Below, piece after piece: positions 1-4,160 of a DNA stretch of 5,412 bases; the stretch's first letter is position 1, and every line of letters starts with the position of its first letter. The notes beneath the pieces are model-generated. The model was not told the DNA's origin, searched no databases, and was given only the letters and a program-made list of their open reading frames with translations. This DNA comes from CAZQYB01 sp964582985 (GTDB lineage Bacteria; Planctomycetota; Phycisphaerae; Sedimentisphaerales; Anaerobacaceae): positions 1 to 5,412 of the forward strand of contig CAZOUM010000110.1 of NCBI GenBank assembly GCA_964582985.1, given 5' to 3'. The translations under genes and the position numbers were made by a program.

Positions 1-116
1 CATCCTGCTACAATATCGCCGAGGAGTATAATCTCAGCGGCAATCTCGTGATTGGTGCCAACATCGCGGGCTTCGCCAAAGTAGCCGATGCGATGCTTGA
101 CCAGGGCCTGGTATAA
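1..116 (+). CDS. gdhA: NADP-type glutamate dehydrogenase, C-terminal end (partial)
   Basis: This is the last 38 codons of a gene that enters from the left edge; codons run from base 3 and stop at TAA 114-116. The final peptide, ANIAGFAKVADAMLDQGLV, is the highly conserved C-terminus of the hexameric bacterial NADP-dependent glutamate dehydrogenase (E. coli GdhA ends with a very similar GANIAGF.KVADAM sequence). The preceding residues, SCYNIAEEYN, also fit the family. The enzyme is cytosolic and makes glutamate from 2-oxoglutarate and ammonium with NADPH. The catalytic lysine and the Rossmann domain lie outside the window, so activity cannot be judged. A strong intrinsic terminator follows 25 bases later, which suggests that gdhA is the end of its transcript. 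Recognition rests on the tail only, but that tail is distinctive. Confidence 0.88.
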   Translation, partial: SCYNIAEEYNLSGNLVIGANIAGFAKVADAMLDQGLV

Positions 117-141
117 ACACACTTTCGTAAGTAGATTGTAG

Positions 142-169
142 AAGGACGCTTAAGTAAGCGTCCTTTTTT
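142..169 (+). terminator. Intrinsic terminator after gdhA
   Basis: A perfect 10-bp stem (AAGGACGCTT at 142-151 with AAGCGTCCTT at 156-165) closes a four-base loop AAGT and runs into six T residues (164-169). This is a textbook rho-independent terminator for gdhA. It ends only 17 bases before the first possible start of the uracil-DNA glycosylase gene, leaving little room for a separate promoter and leader. Confidence 0.93.
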
Positions 170-186
170 ATTGCCTCACTGTAAAG

Positions 187-948
187 ATGCCATTACAATT
201 CGCTGTGATGGAAAAGGATGTGGATGTTAATAAAGTTGTCCGGCAGCATGTTGAGATGGACGATTTTTTCACCGGCGGTTTTGCAGTGAAGGGCAATGCT
301 GCGCCGGCCGAACCACAACAGCAAAAAGATAACGCTGCTGTTGCTGAAGCAGCGAGAGAACTTGAGAAAATCGGCGATGAGGTTCGCCGGTGCCGCAAAT
401 GTCACTTAGGGTCGCTGCGTACCAATGCTGTGCCCGGCGAAGGCAATCCAAATGCCCTAATATTTTTTATAGGTGAAGGACCTGGTGCCGACGAAGATGC
501 TCAAGGCAGACCTTTTGTCGGAAGGGCTGGACAGCTACTGGACAAAGTAATCAAAGCTTGCGGCCTGAAACGAAGCGATGTCTTTATAGGCAATATCTTG
601 AAGTGTCGCCCGCCGGAGAATCGTGACCCGCGACCGGAAGAGATAATAAGCTGTCTGCCATACCTTCAAAGACAGATTGAGATAATAAATCCTGAGATTA
701 TTGTGGCTCTGGGTGCTCACGCAGCGAGAACTTTGCTGAACACCAACAAGTCGATTGGCCAATTGCGCGGGCAGTTCCACGAATACTACGCCGGCCTCGG
801 CAGAGCACCTATAAAACTTATGGCGACGTATCACACTGCCTATTTACTGAGAAACTATTCAGAGGACAACCGCAGAAGGGTCTGGGAGGATATGAAGAAG
901 GTTCTGGCCGAGCTTGGCCTGCCGATTCCGGAGCACGGGGGAAAGTAA
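187..948 (+). CDS. Family 4 (iron-sulfur) uracil-DNA glycosylase
   Basis: The 253-residue product is a type 4 uracil-DNA glycosylase, which removes uracil produced by cytosine deamination and starts base excision repair. Visible signatures are: four cysteines for a [4Fe-4S] cluster, C69 and C72 (CRKC) plus C140 and C156 (CX15C); uracil-pocket motif GEGPGADEDAQGRPFVG at 96-112; NILKCRPPENR at 136-146; and the second active-site motif YHTAYLLRN at 215-223. In most relatives this last motif reads HPxxLLR, so T217 in place of proline is unusual. Residues 1-60 form a variable extension with an Ala/Gln-rich part (about 38-57), ahead of the conserved domain. The start is uncertain: neither ATG 187 nor the in-frame ATG 208 has a clear Shine-Dalgarno sequence, and 208 (MEKDVDVNKVV) is a reasonable alternative. 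No promoter is obvious after the gdhA terminator, and no strong terminator follows the gene. Confidence 0.93.
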   Translation: MPLQFAVMEKDVDVNKVVRQHVEMDDFFTGGFAVKGNAAPAEPQQQKDNAAVAEAARELEKIGDEVRRCRKCHLGSLRTNAVPGEGNPNALIFFIGEGPGADEDAQGRPFVGRAGQLLDKVIKACGLKRSDVFIGNILKCRPPENRDPRPEEIISCLPYLQRQIEIINPEIIVALGAHAARTLLNTNKSIGQLRGQFHEYYAGLGRAPIKLMATYHTAYLLRNYSEDNRRRVWEDMKKVLAELGLPIPEHGGK

Positions 949-1122
949 ACCCTGTTTTTATGCGAAAAACGCGGTTTTGGCTTGAAAGCAGTCTGGCAAT
1001 ACAGTATGAGCAGGCGCAATCGCGCATTTTTGGCCAAAAAGCTGGTTTTCTGCGAAAAATCGTCTCTTCTTAGGGAAATTTCAAAAAATCTCAGAAATTT
1101 TTAATTTTTTTAAAGATTTCTG
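949..1122. other. Noncoding spacer with palindrome and A/T tracts
   Basis: No believable gene lies between the glycosylase stop and the promoter of the PEP-CTERM gene. The left part holds two copies of TGCGAAAAA (961-969 and 1051-1059) and a perfect palindrome at 1027-1040. The right part (about 1074-1120) is dominated by A and T tracts immediately upstream of a -35 box, and includes AGAAAT (1093-1098) facing ATTTCT (1116-1121). Such tracts often act as UP elements that bind the RNA polymerase alpha subunit; that role is inferred here. Confidence 0.5.
1027..1040. repeat. Perfect 14-bp palindrome
   Basis: TTTTTGGCCAAAAA reads the same on both strands. As RNA it would give only a five-pair A-U stem with a GGCC loop, too weak for a convincing terminator. 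A DNA-binding site or chance in an A/T-rich spacer are the alternatives. It lies about 80 bases after the glycosylase stop and about 80 bases before the next -35 box. Confidence 0.5.
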
Positions 1123-1152
1123 TTGACACCGCTATAGCCTTTTGTGTACTAT
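1123..1152 (+). promoter_or_regulatory. Strong sigma-70-like promoter for the PEP-CTERM gene
   Basis: A consensus -35 box TTGACA (1123-1128) and a -10 box TACTAT (1147-1152, five of six bases matching TATAAT) are separated by 18 bases. A/T tracts directly upstream could serve as an UP element. Transcription would begin near 1159, giving a 5' leader of roughly 120 bases before the ATG at 1282. It is one of the best promoter matches in the window, together with the ferredoxin promoter. Confidence 0.72.
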
Positions 1153-1155
1153 GGG

Positions 1156-1217
1156 ACCAATTGGAAGAAGGTGGTGAGAAAGGTGTTGCATATCTTTCTA
1201 CCCCTGAAGAAATTGGT
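1156..1217 (+). promoter_or_regulatory. Foldable 5' leader of the PEP-CTERM gene
   Basis: Near the predicted transcript start, ACCAATT (1156-1162) can pair with AATTGGT (1211-1217). Nested inside, GGT-G-AGAAAG (1173-1182, one bulged G) can pair with CTTTCT-ACC (1194-1202) around an 11-base loop. This is a nested stem seen by eye, not a recognised riboswitch family. A structured leader could stabilise the mRNA or control translation, but no energy calculation or comparison has been made and the function is inferred. Confidence 0.35.
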
Positions 1218-1281
1218 AACTATATAATTTGTGTATCTTTGCGTTAGGAGAGATGGCACAAGGGACAGTGGGAGGATAAGG

Positions 1282-1935
1282 ATGAAAAGATTAGGAGGAG
1301 TTGTGGCGGCAGCGATTTTGATCGCGGCTCTGCCTGTAAACGTCTTGGCACAGAACCCCGATATAGGCGGTGATGCAGCTTACGAAGACGATGTGTACTT
1401 TTCCGCGGCCGAGTGGGGCATGACTGCCTATTCGTATGTCTATGACGACACCAGCACTTCAGTGCCTGACCTCTTCGAAGGATTCTCCGGACTTGACCCG
1501 GGTGAAATGCTGTTTGTGTATATGCTCGAACCCGACCCTATGACAGAACCTTCGATAAGCTATTTTGCCATTAACAATAAGTACCCGGAATCGATTGACA
1601 TCTATAGCGTTGGTTGGTCTATTCGTGTTGTGCCTGTAGGGTACAGCGGGGATAACCATCAGGAGCCATTTGTATTCACGTATAGTGGTCCTGTTGAGGC
1701 TACTGTTTTCAACTACACGGGCAATCCGTTCGACACGACGTGCGAGTTGGACCCCGGCGAGTATTCGATGGTTTATTACTTTGCCCTTGCCGACGACTAC
1801 GGACCAGTTAATGCTACCACTGACTCGATGGGATCTGGTGACACTCAGCTCGTTCCCGGACCTATCCCTGAGCCGACAACGATTTGTCTGCTCGGTTTGG
1901 GCGCGTTGGCTTTGCTTAGAAAACGCAGGGCATAA
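1282..1935 (+). CDS. Secreted protein with PEP-CTERM sorting signal, function unknown
   Basis: The 217-residue product has a Sec signal peptide (positively charged MKR, hydrophobic stretch about 7-18, likely cleavage after VLA at 23) and a C-terminal PEP-CTERM anchor: IPEP at 195-198, a hydrophobic helix ICLLGLGALALL (201-212) and a basic tail RKRR (213-216). In known systems such proteins are exported, recognised by an exosortase at the PEP motif and delivered to the cell surface or exopolysaccharide layer. The body (24-194) is acidic and rich in Tyr, Ser, Gly and Asp, with one Cys (C154); I recognise no catalytic domain. LDPGEMLFVY (71-80) and ELDPGEYSMVYYF (155-167) look like related strands, suggesting a beta-sheet fold. 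ATG 1282 is chosen because GGAGG (1271-1275) lies six bases upstream and the signal peptide starts there. It is a single-gene transcript with its own promoter and terminator. Confidence 0.87.
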   Translation: MKRLGGVVAAAILIAALPVNVLAQNPDIGGDAAYEDDVYFSAAEWGMTAYSYVYDDTSTSVPDLFEGFSGLDPGEMLFVYMLEPDPMTEPSISYFAINNKYPESIDIYSVGWSIRVVPVGYSGDNHQEPFVFTYSGPVEATVFNYTGNPFDTTCELDPGEYSMVYYFALADDYGPVNATTDSMGSGDTQLVPGPIPEPTTICLLGLGALALLRKRRA

Positions 1936-1959
1936 TCTCTGATTTGGTTTTGTGAATTG

Positions 1960-1989
1960 AAAGGCTGCGAGTTTTCCCGCAGCCTTTTT
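1960..1989 (+). terminator. Intrinsic terminator after the PEP-CTERM gene
   Basis: AAAGGCTGCG (1960-1969) pairs perfectly with CGCAGCCTTT (1978-1987) around an eight-base loop and ends in five T residues (1985-1989). It lies 24 bases after the stop codon. The genes on the other side converge on it; read from the minus strand the stem has only a three-T tail, so it may end leftward transcription weakly too. Confidence 0.9.
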
Positions 1990-2029
1990 CATTTCAGTCG
2001 CTCGTATCTGGACAATTACCTGAATCTTT

Positions 2030-2182
2030 TTACCTCGATTCTCTCTTGCTTTCGCGGGCTTTTTCCTGTCTCAGCCAACCGTAGCGAATAATGGCTATTT
2101 TTAAGTCTCGGCTCACGGGCAGGGTGTAGAGCCAGAGCAATTTGCAAAGGCGGAAGACGAAAGGATGGTCCAACCAAACCAT
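2030..2182 (-). CDS. Candidate small basic protein downstream of dnaX (50 aa), unknown
   Basis: A minus-strand reading frame starts at ATG 2182 and ends at TAA 2030-2032, giving 50 residues: MVWLDHPFVFRLCKLLWLYT, then a middle part with LPVSRDLKIAIIRYGWLRQ, then a charged tail rich in Lys, Arg and Glu. The composition (aromatic, amphipathic or membrane-associated first half with FRLCKLLWLY, basic second half) looks like a real protein rather than random sequence. It begins 14 bases after the dnaX stop on the same strand, so it would be cotranscribed. No clear Shine-Dalgarno sequence precedes it; the frame also runs open back into the dnaX end, so translational coupling is possible. I do not recognise a family. 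It does not resemble YbaB or RecR, which often follow dnaX in other bacteria. A second ATG at 2186 opens a different, less protein-like frame. Confidence 0.45.
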   Translation of the reverse strand: MVWLDHPFVFRLCKLLWLYTLPVSRDLKIAIIRYGWLRQEKARESKRESR

Positions 2183-2196
2183 CCATGGCTTTGAGT

Positions 2197-3639
2197 TTAG
2201 GATTCTGCTTTTTCTTCGATGCCGGTAATTGTAGCGTCGAGGCCCATAAGGACGGTTTTGACGGCGGGGTCGTTGATTATTTCATTTCTTCTTTTGCCGC
2301 GGGTTTTGGCTCGGTTGGGTCGAGGCTCAGGCTTGGGCTGCTCATCGGCAGCGGCAGGCTTTGAAACGGCCCGCTGGTTGTTTTCTGGTGTCTCCAAGTC
2401 GCTCGGCTCAGGCAAATCTGGTTGTTCGATGGTTTGAGGTTTGGCCGAAGGCGGTTCGACCCGTGTAGCGGAGTTGTGCTTAACTACTTTTTTTTTAACG
2501 GGGCTGCCTTTTATTTGCGAAAGAAGTTCGTCGACATTCAGGAAATGCTCGCTCAAGGCGAATCGCAGCATTGAGGCATCCAAAAGCGAGCGGGGCGTAT
2601 CGCTGTTCTTAAGTGACCAGCGCAGCCGCTCGAGGGCGGTAATATTGTAGACGAGTGAGGCGACATCGAATTTTTCGGCTAACTCACCGGCTTGTTGTCG
2701 CTGTTCGGCAGTCAAAACCAAGAGTTCGCTTTCGGGGCCTGCGGATTTTACCACCATCAGGTCGCGCATATAATCGATAAGCGAGTCAACAATCTGCACC
2801 TCGCTTTGGCCTGTGGTGATTAAATCCTCAACAGCGGCGAGTGTTCCGGCTGCGTCGCTGTCGCCGATTTTGGCGATTAGATTGTTAATCTTCTCGCTAT
2901 TCGGGCAGCCAAGGAATTCCTCAAGCAATTTGGTGGTCAGCGGTTCTGCGCCGGTACTTATCAGGCGGTCAAGCAGGCTCAGGGCATCTCTCATCGAGCC
3001 GTTGGCCATCTTGGCCAGAGGCAGAATCAAATCATCTTCGTATTCTATTTTTTCCTGTTTAAGTATGCTCTTTAGCTGGTCGGCGATAAGATTAGGATTT
3101 ATGTTGCTAAAATCAAACCTCTGGCACCTCGATTGAACTGTCGCGATGACCTTGTTCGGCTCGGTGGTCGCGAAGATAAACTTTACGTGGCTGGGCGGCT
3201 CCTCGAGGATTTTCAGCAGAGCATTAAAGGCTCCCGGACTGAGCATATGGACCTCGTCGATAATGTAGATTTTGAACCTTGCCCGTGCGGGCCGATAAAT
3301 TGCGTTCTGACGCAACTCGCGAACCTGCTCGACCCCGTTGTTTGTTGCGCCGTCGATTTCGATGACATCGATGTCATCGCCGAGGTTCACGGCGGTGCAG
3401 CTGTCGCACTTGCAGCAGGGCTCTGTCGTGGCGGCGTTGGAGGCAAGGCAATTGAGGGCTTTTGCGAGCACGCGGGCCATAGTGGTCTTTCCGACGCCGC
3501 GGGTGCCCGTGAACATATAGGCGTGGGCGACCTTGCCGGTCTTTATGGCGTTTTTGAGCGTCTTAGCGATGGGGTCCTGGCCGACGACCTCGTCGAACGT
3601 TTGCGACCTGTATTTTCTCGCTAATACTGTATAAGCCAT
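2197..3639 (-). CDS. dnaX: DNA polymerase III subunit tau/gamma (clamp loader ATPase)
   Basis: The 480-residue product is the AAA+ ATPase that drives loading of the beta sliding clamp at the replication fork. From the N-terminus: VLARKYRSQTFDEVVGQ (5-21); Walker A GTRGVGKTT (45-53); zinc-binding cysteines C64, C75, C78 and C81; Walker B IIDEVHML (126-133); sensor 1 FATTEPNK (156-163); SRC arginine-finger motif (170-172); sensor 2 region GSMRDALSLLD from 214. The conserved oligomerisation part ends near 380. Then comes a Pro/Glu-rich linker with a basic patch and a short conserved-looking end NDPAVKTVLMG. It is shorter than E. coli tau (643 aa), lacking most of its polymerase- and helicase-binding tail. 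ATG 3639 is chosen over TTG 3645 because MAYTVLARKYR matches the usual family start; no Shine-Dalgarno sequence is visible. An A9 run at codons 382-384 may produce a truncated gamma form. The gene lies 79 bases downstream of the SRP RNA on the same strand. Confidence 0.96.
   Translation of the reverse strand: MAYTVLARKYRSQTFDEVVGQDPIAKTLKNAIKTGKVAHAYMFTGTRGVGKTTMARVLAKALNCLASNAATTEPCCKCDSCTAVNLGDDIDVIEIDGATNNGVEQVRELRQNAIYRPARARFKIYIIDEVHMLSPGAFNALLKILEEPPSHVKFIFATTEPNKVIATVQSRCQRFDFSNINPNLIADQLKSILKQEKIEYEDDLILPLAKMANGSMRDALSLLDRLISTGAEPLTTKLLEEFLGCPNSEKINNLIAKIGDSDAAGTLAAVEDLITTGQSEVQIVDSLIDYMRDLMVVKSAGPESELLVLTAEQRQQAGELAEKFDVASLVYNITALERLRWSLKNSDTPRSLLDASMLRFALSEHFLNVDELLSQIKGSPVKKKVVKHNSATRVEPPSAKPQTIEQPDLPEPSDLETPENNQRAVSKPAAADEQPKPEPRPNRAKTRGKRRNEIINDPAVKTVLMGLDATITGIEEKAES
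2488..2496 (-). promoter_or_regulatory. A9 slippery run in dnaX, predicted tau/gamma switch
   Basis: On the coding strand, codons 382-384 read AAA AAA AAA, preceded by GTT and followed by GTA GTT AAG. With one extra A, or a -1 ribosomal shift, the frame reads AGT AGT TAA and stops after two residues (386 aa). With one A fewer, it reads AAG TAG and stops at once (384 aa). Either slip therefore yields a protein ending just after the conserved clamp-loader part. The zero frame also contains a legal A AAA AAA slippery heptamer. T. thermophilus dnaX is known to make gamma by transcriptional slippage on nine A residues, and E. coli by -1 frameshifting on A AAA AAG. The bases AAAAGG lie ten bases upstream of the run. 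No strong stem follows it. Confidence 0.6.
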
Positions 3640-3648
3640 AAGCAAATA

Positions 3649-3677
3649 ATTATTGATAATTCAACTTCCAGAAACAA
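3649..3677 (-). promoter_or_regulatory. Possible dnaX promoter, near-leaderless
   Basis: On the minus strand, a weak -35 box TTGTTT (3672-3677) and a good -10 box AATAAT (3649-3654, five of six) are 17 bases apart. Transcription would start near 3642, only a few bases before ATG 3639. That would fit the absence of a Shine-Dalgarno sequence. The region is A/T rich, so a chance match is possible, and readthrough from the SRP RNA is an alternative source of dnaX mRNA. Confidence 0.35.
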
Positions 3678-3718
3678 TTTCCAGGCTTCTGTCCTTCATC
3701 GTTAATCATTAAAAAGAC

Positions 3719-3818
3719 CGGCCGGGTTTACCCACAGCACAACCGGGCTACACGCTTATGGCTGCTCGGTTCCCCGCCTGACCAGATTCACGGGCTCGGT
3801 CTGCATGGGACCCGGCCG
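3719..3818 (-). ncRNA. ffs: Bacterial small signal recognition particle RNA (4.5S type)
   Basis: This about 100-nt RNA binds Ffh and targets nascent membrane and secreted proteins to the translocon. On the minus strand the diagnostic helix 8 tip is intact: GGTCAGG (3777-3783), stem CGG (3774-3776), GGAA tetraloop (3770-3773), stem CCG (3767-3769) and AGCAGCC (3760-3766). This matches the universal layout GGUCAGG-stem-GGAA-stem-AGCAGCC that Ffh contacts. The ends pair: CGGCCGGGT (3810-3818) with ACCCGGCCG (3719-3727), and GACCG/CGGTT pairs further in. A T5 tract (A residues at 3711-3715 on the plus strand) follows the closing stem by three bases, so the terminal helix may double as terminator. 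There is no Alu domain, so it is the short form. Exact ends are inferred from the closing stem. SRP RNA just before dnaX is also seen in Bacillus. Confidence 0.93.
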
Positions 3819-3822
3819 ATAA

Positions 3823-3851
3823 ATTTATTATTGACTATTTTGAATTGTCTA
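3823..3851 (-). promoter_or_regulatory. Candidate SRP RNA promoter
   Basis: On the minus strand, TAGACA (3846-3851, five of six to TTGACA) lies 17 bases upstream of ATAAAT (3823-3828, a poor -10 at three of six). The predicted start near 3817 coincides with the first base of the closing SRP RNA stem, which is the main support. It overlaps the oppositely directed ferredoxin promoter. Confidence 0.4.
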
Positions 3852-3859
3852 TTTTTAAT
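3831..3859 (+). promoter_or_regulatory. Candidate ferredoxin promoter
   Basis: TTGACT (3831-3836, five of six) and TTTAAT (3854-3859, five of six) are separated by the optimal 17 bases. Transcription would begin near 3866, leaving a leader of about 65 bases before ATG 3931. It occupies the same DNA as the opposite-strand SRP RNA promoter. Confidence 0.5.
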
Positions 3860-3888
3860 GTCTAACCGGATGATAAGTGATTAATGGC

Positions 3889-3913
3889 AAATAATCAATA
3901 ATAAATAATCAAT
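3889..3913 (+). repeat. Two 11-bp direct repeats before ferredoxin
   Basis: AAATAATCAAT occurs at 3889-3899 and again at 3903-3913, 14 bases apart, in the predicted leader just upstream of the ferredoxin ribosome-binding site. A related string, GCAAATAAT, occurs at 3642-3650 beside the dnaX start and at 3887-3895. They could be regulator sites, but simple A/T-rich drift is equally possible. Confidence 0.4.
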
Positions 3914-3930
3914 TTCTAGGGGGATTTGAT

Positions 3931-4113
3931 ATGCAAGTAAGAATTGAAGATACCTGCACTTCCTGTGGGCTGTGCGTAGATACCTGTCCGGATGTTTTCG
4001 GGATGGGGGCTGATATGGCCGAAGTTATCGTTGATGAGGTTCCTGAGGCACTTGAGGAAGCTGTCCAGCAGGCCGCTGACGAGTGCCCCGTCGAGGCGAT
4101 TATCGTCGAATAG
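3931..4113 (+). CDS. Mono-cluster [4Fe-4S] ferredoxin
   Basis: The 60-residue acidic protein is a small low-potential electron carrier of the cytosol. The cluster ligands are C9, C12 and C15 (CTSCGLC) and the distant C52 (ECPVEAI), the pattern of single-cluster ferredoxins such as that of Thermotoga maritima, which has nearly the same length and a similar start and CPDVF motif. C19, in DTCP, is the extra cysteine. In T. maritima its counterpart is disulfide-bonded to another cysteine in the middle of the protein; no such partner exists here. There is no second CxxCxxCxxxCP set, so it is not an ordinary 2[4Fe-4S] ferredoxin. AGGGGG (3918-3923) lies seven bases before ATG 3931, an excellent ribosome-binding site. 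It appears to be a single-gene unit; its partner enzyme cannot be told from the neighbours. Confidence 0.93.
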   Translation: MQVRIEDTCTSCGLCVDTCPDVFGMGADMAEVIVDEVPEALEEAVQQAADECPVEAIIVE

Positions 4114-4120
4114 CTGCGAA

Positions 4121-4142
4121 TGTCGGCTCTAAAACGCCGGCA
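4121..4142. terminator. Weak hairpin between convergent ferredoxin and proC
   Basis: TGTCGGC (4121-4127) pairs with GCCGGCA (4136-4142), including one G-U pair, around an eight-base loop. It lies in the 47-base gap between two convergent genes, where a shared terminator is expected, but no T tract follows it on either strand. A second stem, AACTCT/AGAGTT (4156-4174), overlaps the proC stop codon. Confidence 0.3.
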
Positions 4143-4160
4143 GGTCCGGATAAGCAACTC

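Noticed and set aside
97..117. TTGACC and TATAAA at the end of gdhA as a promoter for the UDG gene
   Set aside because: The spacing is only nine bases, and the strong terminator at 142-169 lies between them and the gene.
1223..1228. Perfect TATAAT as an alternative -10 for the PEP-CTERM gene
   Set aside because: No -35 box or extended -10 at a suitable distance; the upstream TTGACA/TACTAT pair is much better.
1254..1268. TGGCAC resembling a sigma-54 -24 element, relevant because some PEP-CTERM genes use sigma-54
   Set aside because: No TTGC -12 element follows at the required spacing.
1156..1280. Possible cyclic-di-GMP or other known riboswitch in the PEP-CTERM leader
   Set aside because: The conserved core sequences of the GEMM class and other common riboswitches are not visible; only generic stem potential remains.
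1231..1281. Upstream GTG start that would add 17 residues to the PEP-CTERM protein
   Set aside because: The extension is basic and polar and would place the signal peptide internally; the ATG at 1282 has a good ribosome-binding site and begins a normal signal peptide.
1459..1992. Minus-strand 177-codon frame opposite the PEP-CTERM gene
   Set aside because: It is antisense to a gene with signal peptide, anchor, promoter and terminator, overlaps the terminator, and its product has no recognisable features.
2183..2186. ATG at 2186 as the start of the small gene after dnaX
   Set aside because: It opens a different frame whose product is less protein-like than the 50-residue product from ATG 2182.
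3133..3624. Plus-strand 163-codon frame opposite dnaX
   Set aside because: It is a shadow of the conserved AAA+ coding region; no ribosome-binding site and no family resemblance.
3640..3645. TTG start two codons upstream for dnaX
   Set aside because: The family normally begins at the MAYxVLARKxR-type sequence, so the ATG at 3639 is preferred.
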